NCBI RefSeq assembly: GCF_021497965.1
Contig: NZ_CP046525.1
Span: forward strand, 372,001-436,000
Length of the DNA: 64,000 nucleotides
Direction: 5' to 3'
Origin: Streptococcus infantis
GTDB lineage: Bacteria > Bacillota > Bacilli > Lactobacillales > Streptococcaceae
Shown: positions 37,726 to 49,233 of the stretch, in pieces
Position numbering within the stretch: position 1 is the stretch's first letter
How the letters are laid out: every line of letters starts with the position of its first letter
Program-made: the position numbers and the translations under genes
The notes under the pieces: model-generated
What the model was told of the DNA's origin: nothing
Seen by the model: the letters and a program-made list of their open reading frames with translations, nothing else
Databases searched by the model: none

Positions 37726-39157
37726 GAAAAGACGTAACCACCATCATAAGGGTGAGCAAGAATCTAAATTTGAATTTGAAGAAGCGAAAGATTTAACGGT
37801 TGGTCAGGCCATTCGTAAGAACGAAGAAGTTGAGGCAGGTGTAACTCCAGAAGATACGGTCTTGGACAAATATATTAAACAACATCGTGAAGAAATCGAA
37901 GCTGATAAGTTTGAAAATTTACAAACAAAAAAAGACCAGCCTGCTCAAAGCTTGGATGATATGATTCAAGAAGTGAGAGAAACGACTGAAAAAGAAAATA
38001 CATCAAGTTCAGAAGGGGAAACAATTGCAGATGCAGTAGCTGCAGAGACCACGGAGATTGTAGCTCAAGAAGTTGATGCTGAAGAAACAAAAGTTCTCGA
38101 GCAACCTTTTAAAAACGAATTGGATGCTGTTGAAATGGCTGAAGTTGCTAATTCGCAAGCTGCAGTAGTTGATGAAGAAACTGACGAACAACTGCAACCC
38201 TTGTCTCGTTCTGATCAGCCTATTGAGAAGCCAAAAAGTAAGAAAAAATTGGCAATCCTGTCAGTCATTATTTTAGTCTTCCTCTTAATTTTGGGAGGTT
38301 CATATTACGTTTATCGCCAAATTTCTCGTTCTTCTCAAGAAATTCAAACGAAAGCGGCAGATTCAGGTCTGGTAAGTAATCAGTCAGTTTTGGAACAATT
38401 TAATACTCTCTACGATACATTCTATACCGATGAAAACAAAACGGCTCTTAAAAATAGCCAGTTTAGTCAACTGAATCAATTGAAGGAGCTTCTGGATAAA
38501 CTTGAGGGAGCGAGAGAATATACTCTTGCCAAATCAAAATATGATAGCTTGGAAACTCAGATAAAAGCAATTCAAGAAGTTAATTCTCAATTTGAAACTC
38601 CAGCTATTACAGATGGTGTCTTGGATACAAACGCAAAAATCAAAGCAGACGCGAAATTTACAGATATCAAAACTGGAAATACAGAAATTGATAAATTGCT
38701 AGATAAAGCAATCAGTCTTGGTAAGAGTCAACTAGCAAGTACGACGACAGATTCGACAACAGCAGCGAGCCAGGAAGTGTCAAGTCCAACTACAGAAAGC
38801 AGTCCCTCTACTTCAATAAGCGATTCTTCTGCATCTACTAATGGTGGCTTATCGAGTGAAGGCGTTAATTTGCAAAGAGGTGTGAGCCGAGTACCGTACA
38901 ATCAATCAGCTGTTAATGACAGCAGTAACCCTGCTTGGACATTTGCAGATGGTGTCCTTGAAAGAATTCTTGAGACATCACGTGCGCGTGGATACATCAC
39001 TGGAAACAAATATATCTTGGAACGTGTGAATATTGTTAATGGCAATGGTTACTACAATCTTTATAAACCAGATGGAACTTATCTCTTTACCCTTAACTGT
39101 AAGACAGGTTACTTTGTAGGGAATGGTTCTGGCCATGCTGATGATTTAGACTACTAG
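37718..39157 (+). CDS. mapZ: Mid-cell-anchored protein Z (MapZ/LocZ)
   Basis: MapZ positions the FtsZ ring at mid-cell in streptococci. The 479-residue protein has a basic start ([18 protein letters not shown]), an acidic cytoplasmic region (about 20-180) with [19 protein letters not shown], one membrane helix (about 185-207), an extracellular helical stretch, a Ser/Thr linker (about 345-385), and a C-terminal domain that binds peptidoglycan. The start at 37718 is chosen because an ATG two codons earlier lies too close to the SD. It is translationally coupled to rlmL. Confidence 0.93.
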   Translation: MSKKRRNHHHKGEQESKFEFEEAKDLTVGQAIRKNEEVEAGVTPEDTVLDKYIKQHREEIEADKFENLQTKKDQPAQSLDDMIQEVRETTEKENTSSSEGETIADAVAAETTEIVAQEVDAEETKVLEQPFKNELDAVEMAEVANSQAAVVDEETDEQLQPLSRSDQPIEKPKSKKKLAILSVIILVFLLILGGSYYVYRQISRSSQEIQTKAADSGLVSNQSVLEQFNTLYDTFYTDENKTALKNSQFSQLNQLKELLDKLEGAREYTLAKSKYDSLETQIKAIQEVNSQFETPAITDGVLDTNAKIKADAKFTDIKTGNTEIDKLLDKAISLGKSQLASTTTDSTTAASQEVSSPTTESSPSTSISDSSASTNGGLSSEGVNLQRGVSRVPYNQSAVNDSSNPAWTFADGVLERILETSRARGYITGNKYILERVNIVNGNGYYNLYKPDGTYLFTLNCKTGYFVGNGSGHADDLDY

Positions 39158-39233
39158 TTAAATTGTTATAAAATTCTTTCTTTTCACAGATAAACATGAT
39201 AAAATAAAACATATTAAATAAGAGGAGTGTCAC

Positions 39234-40658
39234 ATGACAAAAGCTAACTTTGGTGTTGTTGGTATGGCCGTAATGGGTCGTAACCTTGCCCTTAATATCG
39301 AATCTCGTGGTTATACAGTTGCTATTTATAACCGTAGTAAAGAAAAAACTGAAGATGTGATTGCTTGCCATCCTGATAAAAACTTTGTGCCAAGCTATGA
39401 TATCGAAAGCTTCGTAAACTCTATTGAAAAACCACGTCGTATTATGCTTATGGTTCAAGCAGGACCTGGTACAGATGCAACAATCCAAGCTCTTCTTCCA
39501 CACTTGGATAAAGGTGATATCTTGATCGATGGAGGGAATACTTTCTATAAAGATACTATTCGTCGTAATGAAGAATTGGCGAACTCAGGTATCAACTTTA
39601 TCGGTACAGGTGTTTCTGGTGGTGAAAAAGGTGCCCTTGAAGGTCCTTCTATCATGCCTGGGGGACAAAAAGAAGCTTATGACTTGGTAGCAGATGTTCT
39701 TGAAGAAATCTCTGCTAAAGCACCAGAAGATGGAAAACCATGTGTAACATACATCGGTCCTGATGGAGCTGGTCACTACGTGAAAATGGTCCACAATGGG
39801 ATTGAGTACGGTGACATGCAATTGATCGCAGAAAGCTACGATCTTATGCAACACTTGCTTGGTCTTTCAGCAGAAGACATGGCTGAAATCTTTACTGAGT
39901 GGAACAAGGGTGAATTGGACAGCTACTTGATTGAAATCACAGCTGATATCTTGAGCCGTAAAGATGATGAAGGTCATGAAGGACCAATTGTAGACTATAT
40001 CCTTGATGCTGCAGGTAACAAGGGAACTGGTAAATGGACTAGCCAATCAGCACTTGACCTTGGTGTGCCATTGTCTCTTATCACTGAGTCAGTATTTGCG
40101 CGTTACATCTCTACTTACAAAGAAGAACGTGTTCATGCTAGCAAAGTTCTTCCAAAACCAGCTGCTTTCAAATTTGAGGGTGACAAGGCTGAGTTGATCG
40201 AAAAAATCCGCCAAGCTCTTTACTTCTCAAAAATCATTTCTTATGCACAAGGTTTTGCGCAATTGCGAGTAGCTTCTAAAGAGAATAACTGGAACTTACC
40301 ATTTGCTGACATCGCTTCTATCTGGCGCGATGGATGTATCATCCGTTCTCGTTTCTTGCAAAAGATTACAGATGCATACAACCGTGATGCAGACCTTCCT
40401 AACCTTCTTTTGGATGAGTACTTCTTGGATGTTACTGCTAAGTACCAACAATCTGTTCGTGACATCGTAGCTCTTGCTGTTCAAGCTGGTGTACCAGTAC
40501 CAACATTCTCAGCAGCCATTACTTACTTTGATAGCTACCGTTCAGCTGATCTTCCAGCAAACTTGATTCAAGCGCAACGTGACTACTTTGGTGCTCACAC
40601 TTACAAACGCAAAGACAAAGAAGGAACATTCCACTACTCTTGGTATGACGAAAAATAA
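39234..40658 (+). CDS. gnd: 6-phosphogluconate dehydrogenase (decarboxylating)
   Basis: This pentose phosphate pathway enzyme converts 6-phosphogluconate to ribulose-5-phosphate and yields NADPH. The 474-residue protein has the Rossmann motif [15 protein letters not shown] near the start, the substrate-binding [19 protein letters not shown] near residue 128 and [13 protein letters not shown] near 184. RBS AGAGGAGTG is strong. The orphan regulator ritR follows 11 bases later and is probably cotranscribed. Confidence 0.97.
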   Translation: MTKANFGVVGMAVMGRNLALNIESRGYTVAIYNRSKEKTEDVIACHPDKNFVPSYDIESFVNSIEKPRRIMLMVQAGPGTDATIQALLPHLDKGDILIDGGNTFYKDTIRRNEELANSGINFIGTGVSGGEKGALEGPSIMPGGQKEAYDLVADVLEEISAKAPEDGKPCVTYIGPDGAGHYVKMVHNGIEYGDMQLIAESYDLMQHLLGLSAEDMAEIFTEWNKGELDSYLIEITADILSRKDDEGHEGPIVDYILDAAGNKGTGKWTSQSALDLGVPLSLITESVFARYISTYKEERVHASKVLPKPAAFKFEGDKAELIEKIRQALYFSKIISYAQGFAQLRVASKENNWNLPFADIASIWRDGCIIRSRFLQKITDAYNRDADLPNLLLDEYFLDVTAKYQQSVRDIVALAVQAGVPVPTFSAAITYFDSYRSADLPANLIQAQRDYFGAHTYKRKDKEGTFHYSWYDEK

Positions 40659-40669
40659 GTAGGTCAGCC

Positions 40670-41359
40670 ATGGGGAAACGGATTTTATTACTTGAGAAAG
40701 AAAGAAATCTAGCTCATTTTTTAAGTCTGGAACTCCAAAAAGAGCAATACCGAGTTGATCAGGTAGAAGAGGGACAAAAAGCCCTTTCCATGGCTCTTCA
40801 GACAGACTATGACTTGATTTTACTGAATGCTCATCTAGGGGATATGACAGCTCAGGATTTTGCAGATAAGTTGAGTCGCACCAAGCCAGCGTCGGTTATC
40901 ATGATTTTGGATCATCGAGAAGAATTGCAAGGCCAACTTGAAACAATCCAGCGTTTCGCTGTTTCGTATATCTATAAACCAGTCATTATCGATGATTTGG
41001 TCAATCGTATTGCAGCGATTTTCCGAGGTCGGGACTTCATTGATCAACATTGTAGTCAGATGAAGGTTCCTACATCCTATCGCAATCTGCGTATGGATTT
41101 AGAAAACCACACTGTCTATCGTGGCGATGAGATGATCGCTTTGACTCGGCGTGAGTATGATCTTTTAGCAACCCTTATGGGAAGCAAAAAGGTCTTAACT
41201 CGTGAGCAGTTGCTGGAAAGTGTTTGGAAGTATGAAAGTGCGACCGAAACCAATATTGTGGATGTTTATATCCGTTATCTACGTAGCAAGCTTGACGTAA
41301 AAGGTCAAAAGAGCTACATCAAAACTGTGCGTGGTGTTGGTTACACGATGCAAGAGTAG
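40670..41359 (+). CDS. ritR: Orphan response regulator RitR
   Basis: RitR represses iron uptake (piu) in pneumococcus and responds to redox state without a kinase partner. The 229-residue protein has a receiver domain in which the phospho-acceptor Asp is Asn53 (LILLNAHLGD), and Cys128 (DQHCSQMK) sits in the linker, matching the reported oxidation switch. An OmpR-type winged-helix domain follows (LTRREYDLLATL). No histidine kinase is adjacent. It lies directly after gnd with a weak RBS (TAGGTC), so translation may be low. Confidence 0.93.
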   Translation: MGKRILLLEKERNLAHFLSLELQKEQYRVDQVEEGQKALSMALQTDYDLILLNAHLGDMTAQDFADKLSRTKPASVIMILDHREELQGQLETIQRFAVSYIYKPVIIDDLVNRIAAIFRGRDFIDQHCSQMKVPTSYRNLRMDLENHTVYRGDEMIALTRREYDLLATLMGSKKVLTREQLLESVWKYESATETNIVDVYIRYLRSKLDVKGQKSYIKTVRGVGYTMQE

Positions 41360-41363
41360 TAAA

Positions 41364-41392
41364 AGTAGTTACAGTTATGTAACTGCTTTTTT
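41364..41392 (+). terminator. Terminator of gnd-ritR
   Basis: AGTAGTTACA pairs with TGTAACTGCT (one mismatch) around GTTA and is followed by TTTTT. Confidence 0.8.
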
Positions 41393-41565
41393 AATATCTA
41401 AACAAGTTCAAACCGTTTTTTAATTTAATCATTAAATATATTTCTAGCTCGGTGAAACTGAAAGGAAACAATCGCTTTTTTTGTGAAAATATAATAAAAT
41501 AGAAAGGAATAAAGTTCTAAAATTTTATCTAGAAAAAGATGGTTTTCATCTGATAGTAGGATTAA

Positions 41566-42444
41566 ATGACAAAAGAAGTTGGTGTCGGTCAGGCACATAG
41601 TAAAATTATTTTAATCGGAGAGCATGCAGTGGTTTATGGCTACCCAGCCATTTCTTTGCCTCTTTTAGAGGTTGAAGTGACTTGTCGAGTGGTACCAGCG
41701 GCGACACCATGGCGTCTGTTTGAAGAGGACACCTTGTCTATGGCTGTTTATGCGTCTCTCGAGTATTTAAATATCAAAGATGCTTGCATCCGTTGTCAAA
41801 TCGACTCGGCTATTCCTGAAAAACGTGGGATGGGATCTTCAGCAGCCATAAGTATTGCAGCCATTCGTGCAGTATTTGATTATTACCAGGCAGAACTTCC
41901 GCATGATGTTTTAGAGATTTTGGTCAATCGGGCGGAGATGATTGCCCATATGAATCCTAGTGGTTTAGATGCTAAGACTTGTCTTAGTGACCAACCTATC
42001 CGTTTTATCAAGAATGTTGGTTTTGAAGAATTAGCTATGGATTTGTCAGCTTATCTGATCATTGCAGATACTGGAGTTTATGGAAATACTCGTGAAGCTA
42101 TCCAAGTCGTAGAGAACAAAGGTAAGGAAGCTCTGCCTTTCTTGCATGCATTAGGAGAATTAACCCAAGAAGCAGAAAAAGCTATTCAAACAAAAGATGC
42201 CGTGAAGCTGGGAGAAATTCTAACCAAAGCTCATGGAAATCTAAAAGAAATCGGAGTTAGTAGCCCTGAGGCAGATGCCTTGGTTGAAACTGCCCTTGAA
42301 CATGGAGCTCTAGGAGCCAAGATGAGTGGTGGTGGTCTAGGCGGTTGTATCATTGCCTTGGTTGCTAATGTCAGTCAAGCACAAGAACTCGCAGAAAGAT
42401 TAGAAGAGAAAGGAGCTGTTCAGACATGGATCGAAAGCCTGTAA
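41566..42444 (+). CDS. mvk: Mevalonate kinase
   Basis: This kinase phosphorylates mevalonate, the first of three kinase/decarboxylase steps to isopentenyl diphosphate. The 292-residue GHMP-superfamily protein has the phosphate-binding loop KRGMGSSAAISIAA near residue 87 and a C-terminal GGGLGGCIIAL. Streptococci make isoprenoids by the mevalonate route. The next gene overlaps by 19 bases; together mvk-mvaD-pmk-fni form one operon. The upstream region has TATAAT-like sequence near 41490. Confidence 0.95.
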   Translation: MTKEVGVGQAHSKIILIGEHAVVYGYPAISLPLLEVEVTCRVVPAATPWRLFEEDTLSMAVYASLEYLNIKDACIRCQIDSAIPEKRGMGSSAAISIAAIRAVFDYYQAELPHDVLEILVNRAEMIAHMNPSGLDAKTCLSDQPIRFIKNVGFEELAMDLSAYLIIADTGVYGNTREAIQVVENKGKEALPFLHALGELTQEAEKAIQTKDAVKLGEILTKAHGNLKEIGVSSPEADALVETALEHGALGAKMSGGGLGGCIIALVANVSQAQELAERLEEKGAVQTWIESL

Positions 42445-43365
42445 CAGTACGTTCCTATGCCAATATTGCTATTATCAAATATTGGGGTAAGAAAAAAGAA
42501 AAAGAGATGGTTCCCGCGACTAGCAGTATCTCTCTGACTTTAGAAAATATGTATACGGAGACGACACTTTCACCTTTGCCAGCAGATGCAAGCTCGGATG
42601 CTTTCTACATCAATGGTCAGTTGCAAAACGAAGCTGAGCATGTCAAAATGAGTAAAATCATTGACCGCTACCGTCCTGAAGGGGCAGGTTTTGTTCGTAT
42701 CGATACCAAGAACAATATGCCAACAGCAGCGGGTCTTTCTTCAAGTTCCAGTGGTTTGTCTGCCCTGGTAAAAGCTTGTAATGCCTATTTCCAATTAGGA
42801 CTAAATCGTAAAGAATTGGCTTTGGAAGCTAAGTTTGCATCGGGCTCTTCATCTCGTAGTTTTTATGGTCCCTTAGCAGCTTGGGACAAGGATAGTGGAG
42901 AAATCTATCCAGTTGAAACTGACTTGAAACTCTCTATGATTATGTTGGTCTTGGAAGACCAGAAAAAACCAATCTCTAGTCGGGATGGTATGAAACTCTG
43001 CGTGGAAACTTCAACAACATTTGAGGAGTGGATTCGTCAGTCTGAGCAAGACTACAAGGATATGCTAATCTACCTCAAGGAAAATGACTTTGAGAAAGTT
43101 GGAGTATTAACAGAAAAGAACGCTCTTGCCATGCATGCTACGACAAAAACTGCAAATCCGCCGTTCTCTTATCTCACAGATGCGAGTTATGAGGCTATGG
43201 ATTTTGTTCGTCAGCTTAGAGAACAAGGAGAATCTTGTTACTTCACCATGGATGCGGGGCCTAATGTAAAGGTTCTTTGTTTAGAAAAAGACTTGGAACA
43301 TCTATCAGAACTCTTAGGTCAACGCTATCGCTTAATCGTTTCAAAGACAAAGGATTTGAGCCAAG

Positions 43366-43379
<14 letters not shown>
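42426..43379 (+). CDS. mvaD: Diphosphomevalonate decarboxylase
   Basis: This enzyme converts mevalonate 5-diphosphate to isopentenyl diphosphate with loss of CO2 and ATP hydrolysis. The 317-residue GHMP-family protein has the N-terminal SYANIAIIKYWGKK near residue 9, the phosphate loop PTAAGLSSSSSGLSALV near 99 and DAGPNVKVLC near 278. It overlaps mvk by 19 and pmk by 14 bases, which suggests strict coupling. Confidence 0.95.
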
Positions 43380-45358
<1,979 letters not shown>

Positions 45359-45361
45359 GGA

Positions 45362-45387
45362 GGTCGGGATTTTGGTCCCGGTCTTTT
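45362..45387 (+). terminator. Terminator of the mevalonate operon
   Basis: GGTCGGGA pairs with TCCCGGTC (with G-U pairs) and is followed by TTTTTATC. Confidence 0.7.
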
Positions 45388-45452
45388 TATCATTCCTCAG
45401 ACTGATGTGACATTTTGGTTTTGTGATACAATAAAATAGAGAGGACGGTTAC

Positions 45453-46151
45453 ATGAGAAAATTTCAAATTTTTCTATTTATTGAAGCTTGTTTATTGACA
45501 GGAGCTCTGATTATGATGGTATCAGAGCATTTTTCCCGTTTTCTGCTGATATTGCTCTTGTTTTTACTGCTGATTCGATACTATACTGGAAGACAGGGGA
45601 ATAACTTCATTTTAGTGGCAGTGAGCATTCTATTTTTCTTTATCATCATGCTCAATCCCTTTGTCATTTTAGCCATCTTTGTAGCCTTGATTTACAGTCT
45701 GTTCTTACTTTATCCTATGATGAACCAGGAAAGAGAAGATACTAATCTGATTTTTGAAGAAGTAGTGACAGTAAAGAGGGAGAAAAATCACTGGTTTGGA
45801 AATCTCCACCACTTCTCAAGCTACCAGACTTGCCGCTTTGATGATATCAATCTTTTTCGTCTCATGGGGAAGGATACCATTCATCTAGAGCACGTGATTT
45901 TAAGCAATCATGATAATGTCATCATCTTGAGAAAACTAGTCGGCACAACCAGAATTATTGTACCAGTGGATGTGGAAGTCAGCCTTAGTGTTAATTCTTT
46001 GTATGGAGATTTAACCTTCTTTGATCAACCTAAACGTGCTTTACGCAATGAACAATTCCACCAAGAAACCAGAGATTATCTCAAGAGTCCAAAGAGTGTT
46101 AAGATTCTTTTGACAACTATGGTTGGAGATGTTGAGGTGGTGCGCGGATGA
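45453..46151 (+). CDS. liaF: LiaF/VraT-like membrane regulator
   Basis: The 232-residue protein has four hydrophobic segments in the N-terminal 90 residues and a soluble C-terminal DUF2154-type domain (VSLSVNSLYGDLTFFD, then VGDVEVV). It inhibits the cognate kinase until cell-envelope stress. It overlaps liaS by 4 bases. Its position before the kinase and regulator matches the LiaFSR/VraTSR systems. A TACAAT -10-like box occurs near 45427. Confidence 0.85.
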   Translation: MRKFQIFLFIEACLLTGALIMMVSEHFSRFLLILLLFLLLIRYYTGRQGNNFILVAVSILFFFIIMLNPFVILAIFVALIYSLFLLYPMMNQEREDTNLIFEEVVTVKREKNHWFGNLHHFSSYQTCRFDDINLFRLMGKDTIHLEHVILSNHDNVIILRKLVGTTRIIVPVDVEVSLSVNSLYGDLTFFDQPKRALRNEQFHQETRDYLKSPKSVKILLTTMVGDVEVVRG

Positions 46152-47146
46152 AAAAACAGCCCTATATTTTAATTGGTCTCACTTCATTCCTCTTTGTCGC
46201 CTTTCTATTTCGAAGCATTTTTAAGGTTCTGGATATAGAGTGGAGCTCTCTTTTTCAGGACCTAGAAAAGACTGAAAAAATCGTATTTCTGGCTTTGATG
46301 TTTAGTTTTGCCCTAGCCTTTTTGTTTGTCCTATTCTGGACAATTGTTGACGAAATTTCAAGAAGAAGAATACAAGCAAATCTCAAACGTCTGCTAGCTG
46401 GTAAAGATATTAAAAGCCTTGGAGATGCAGATTTAGACGCGAGTTTTAGAAACTTGTCAGGAAAGCTTGGCTTGTTGACAGAAGCTATTCAAAAAGTAGA
46501 CAATCAGACCTTGGTCAAAGAAGAAGAGATAGTTGAAAAGGAGCGCAAGCGAATCGCGCGTGACTTGCATGATACGGTTAGTCAAGAAATTTTCGCTGCT
46601 CATATGATACTATCAGGTCTCAGTCAGCAAGCTTCTAAGTTAGACAGAGTGAAGATGCAGACACAACTCCAGAGTGTCACAGCTATTTTGGAAACTGCTC
46701 AAAGAGATTTGCGTATTCTACTATTGCATTTGCGTCCTATTGAACTGGAACAAAAGAGTTTAGTGGAGGGGATCCAGATACTCCTTAAAGAACTAGAAGA
46801 AAAAAGTGATCTAAAGGTAAGCTTTAAATATCAGGTAACTGCATTACCTAAAAAGATTGAAGAGCATATTTTCCGTATTGTCCAAGAATTGATTAGTAAT
46901 ACCCTTCGGCATGCGCAGGCCTCTTGTCTGGATGTTTACCTTTATCAAACGGAAACGGAATTGCAATTGAAGGTGGCAGACAATGGTCGTGGCTTTCAGT
47001 TAGATGATGGAGACGAACTGAGCTATGGTTTACGGAATATCAAAGAACGAGTGGAAGATATGGCTGGGACTATACAATTATTAACAGCTCCTAAGCAAGG
47101 ATTAGCTGTTGATATCCGCATTCCCTTGCTTGATTTGGATAGATAA
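46148..47146 (+). CDS. liaS: Sensor histidine kinase of the LiaS/VraS family
   Basis: The 332-residue membrane kinase has two transmembrane segments (about 8-25 and 44-65) with a very short extracellular loop, as in intramembrane-sensing kinases. The HisKA_3 phospho-acceptor is RKRIARDLHDTVSQEI near residue 140; the HATPase motifs are NTLRHAQAS near 255 and ADNGRGFQL near 278. It senses cell-envelope stress with LiaF. It precedes its response regulator by 11 bases. Confidence 0.92.
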   Translation: MKKQPYILIGLTSFLFVAFLFRSIFKVLDIEWSSLFQDLEKTEKIVFLALMFSFALAFLFVLFWTIVDEISRRRIQANLKRLLAGKDIKSLGDADLDASFRNLSGKLGLLTEAIQKVDNQTLVKEEEIVEKERKRIARDLHDTVSQEIFAAHMILSGLSQQASKLDRVKMQTQLQSVTAILETAQRDLRILLLHLRPIELEQKSLVEGIQILLKELEEKSDLKVSFKYQVTALPKKIEEHIFRIVQELISNTLRHAQASCLDVYLYQTETELQLKVADNGRGFQLDDGDELSYGLRNIKERVEDMAGTIQLLTAPKQGLAVDIRIPLLDLDR

Positions 47147-47157
47147 GAGGAAGTAAG

Positions 47158-47790
47158 ATGAAACTATTATTGGTAGATGACCACCAAATGGTGCGTCTGG
47201 GTTTAAAAAGTTATTTTGAATTACAAGATGATGTAGAGGTTGTAGGAGAAGCAACCAATGGAGCAGAAGGGGTTTCCATGGCCTTGGAACTCCGTCCTGA
47301 TGTGATTGTCATGGATATTGTCATGCCTGAAGTCAACGGGATTGATGCAACACTAGCAATTCTCAAAGAATGGCCAGAGGCTAAAATCTTGATCGTGACA
47401 TCTTACCTAGACAATGAAAAAATCATGCCGGTCTTGAATGCTGGAGCTAGGGGTTATATGCTCAAGACTTCGAGCGCAGATGAGTTGCTGCACGCTGTTC
47501 GTAAGGTAGCAGCTGGTGAGTTTGCTATTGAACAAGAGGTGAGCAAGAAGGTAGAATACAACCGTAATCACGTCGAATTACATGAAGATTTGACCGCGCG
47601 TGAACGAGATGTCCTTCAATTAATCGCTAAAGGCTATGAAAATCAGCGTATAGCTGATGAATTGTTCATCTCCCTCAAGACAGTCAAAACCCATGTTTCG
47701 AACATTCTGGCTAAACTTCAGGTTAGTGACCGTACACAGGTAGCTGTTTATGCCTTTCAACATCACCTGGTAGGTCCTGATGAATTTTAA
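47158..47790 (+). CDS. liaR: Response regulator of the LiaR/VraR family
   Basis: The 210-residue regulator has a receiver domain with the acceptor in VIVMDIVMPEVNG near residue 53 and a C-terminal LuxR/NarL-type HTH (LTARERDVLQLIAKGYENQRIADELFIS). It activates envelope-stress genes after phosphorylation by LiaS. It ends the three-gene operon; a promoter for tig begins 48 bases later, and I see no strong terminator in between. Confidence 0.93.
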   Translation: MKLLLVDDHQMVRLGLKSYFELQDDVEVVGEATNGAEGVSMALELRPDVIVMDIVMPEVNGIDATLAILKEWPEAKILIVTSYLDNEKIMPVLNAGARGYMLKTSSADELLHAVRKVAAGEFAIEQEVSKKVEYNRNHVELHEDLTARERDVLQLIAKGYENQRIADELFISLKTVKTHVSNILAKLQVSDRTQVAVYAFQHHLVGPDEF

Positions 47791-47837
47791 GGAAGCTGAG
47801 ATGTAACTCAAGCATGGATGAAAAGCGCATCCATTAC

Positions 47838-47867
47838 TTGAAAAAATTCGCTACTATATGGTATAAT
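47838..47867 (+). promoter_or_regulatory. Promoter of tig
   Basis: TTGAAA at 47838-47843 and TATAAT at 47862-47867 with an 18-base spacer. Confidence 0.7.
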
Positions 47868-47902
47868 GGACTGTATTAAAAATTTTAAGGAGAAATGACA
47901 GA

Positions 47903-49186
47903 ATGTCTGTATCATTTGAAAACAAAGAAACAAACCGTGGTGTCTTGACTTTTACTATCTCTCAAGACCAAATCAAACCAGAATTGGACCGTGTATTTAA
48001 CTCAGTAAAGAAAACTCTTAACGTTCCAGGTTTCCGTAAAGGTCACCTTCCACGTCCTATCTTCGACCAAAAATTTGGTGAAGAAGCACTTTACCAAGAT
48101 GCAATGAACGCTCTTTTGCCAGATGCTTATGAAGCAGCTGTAAAAGAAGCTGGACTTGAAGTAGTTGCTCAACCAAAAATTGACGTAACTTCTATGGAAA
48201 AAGGTCAAGACTGGGTTATCACTGCAGAAGTTGTTACAAAACCTGAAGTTAAATTGGGTGAATACAAAAACCTTGAAGTATCAGTTGATGTAGATAAAGA
48301 AGTAACTGACGCTGATGTAGATGCACGTATCGAACGTGAACGCAACAACTTGGCAGAATTGGTAATCAAAGATGGTGCTGCTGAAGACGGTGACACTGTT
48401 GTTATCGACTTCGTTGGTTCTATCGACGGTGTTGAATTTGATGGTGGAAAAGGTGAAAACTTCTCACTTGGACTTGGTTCAGGACAATTCATCCCTGGAT
48501 TTGAAGACCAATTGGTTGGACACTCAGCTGGTGAAACTGTTGACGTTATCGTAACATTCCCAGAAGACTACCAAGCAGAAGACCTTGCAGGTAAAGAAGC
48601 TAAATTCGTAACAACTATTCACGAAGTTAAAGCTAAAGAAGTTCCAGCACTTGATGATGAACTTGCAAAAGACATCGACGAAGAAGTTGAAACTCTTGAC
48701 GAATTGAAAGAAAAATACCGCAAAGAATTGGCTGCTGCTAAAGAAGAAGCATACAAAGATGCCGTTGAAGGTGCAGCAATCGATAAAGCTGTAGAAAATG
48801 CTGAAATCGTTGAGCTTCCAGAAGAAATGATCCACGAAGAAGTTCACCGTTCAGTAAATGAATTCCTTGGCAACTTGCAACGTCAAGGTATCAACCCTGA
48901 CATGTACTTCCAAATCACTGGAACTACTCAAGAAGACCTTCACAAACAATACGAAGCAGAAGCTGAGTCACGTACGAAGACTAACCTTGTAATCGAAGCT
49001 GTTGCGAAAGCTGAAGGATTTGACGCTACTGAAGAAGAAATCCAAAAAGAAATCGAGCAATTGGCTGCAGACTACAACATGGAAGTTGCTCAAGTACAAA
49101 GCTTGCTTTCAGCTGATATGTTGAAACACGATATCACAATCAAAAAAGCTGTTGAATTGATCACAAGCACTGCAACAGTAAAATAA
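47903..49186 (+). CDS. tig: Trigger factor (ribosome-associated chaperone and prolyl isomerase)
   Basis: Trigger factor docks at the ribosome exit tunnel and helps nascent chains fold. The 427-residue protein has the L23-binding signature GFRKGHLPR near residue 44, a FKBP-type domain about 150-235 ([15 protein letters not shown]), and a long C-terminal helical domain. The codon bias is strong, as in other highly expressed genes. It is monocistronic with its own promoter and terminator. Confidence 0.97.
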   Translation: MSVSFENKETNRGVLTFTISQDQIKPELDRVFNSVKKTLNVPGFRKGHLPRPIFDQKFGEEALYQDAMNALLPDAYEAAVKEAGLEVVAQPKIDVTSMEKGQDWVITAEVVTKPEVKLGEYKNLEVSVDVDKEVTDADVDARIERERNNLAELVIKDGAAEDGDTVVIDFVGSIDGVEFDGGKGENFSLGLGSGQFIPGFEDQLVGHSAGETVDVIVTFPEDYQAEDLAGKEAKFVTTIHEVKAKEVPALDDELAKDIDEEVETLDELKEKYRKELAAAKEEAYKDAVEGAAIDKAVENAEIVELPEEMIHEEVHRSVNEFLGNLQRQGINPDMYFQITGTTQEDLHKQYEAEAESRTKTNLVIEAVAKAEGFDATEEEIQKEIEQLAADYNMEVAQVQSLLSADMLKHDITIKKAVELITSTATVK

Positions 49187-49199
49187 TCTGAAAAGATAA

Positions 49200-49225
49200 A
49201 AAGCCCACCGGATTCGGTGGGCTTT
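49200..49225. terminator. Bidirectional terminator, tig / recD2
   Basis: AAAGCCCACCG pairs perfectly with CGGTGGGCTTT around GATT. Confidence 0.85.
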
Positions 49226-49233
49226 CTTGTGCT

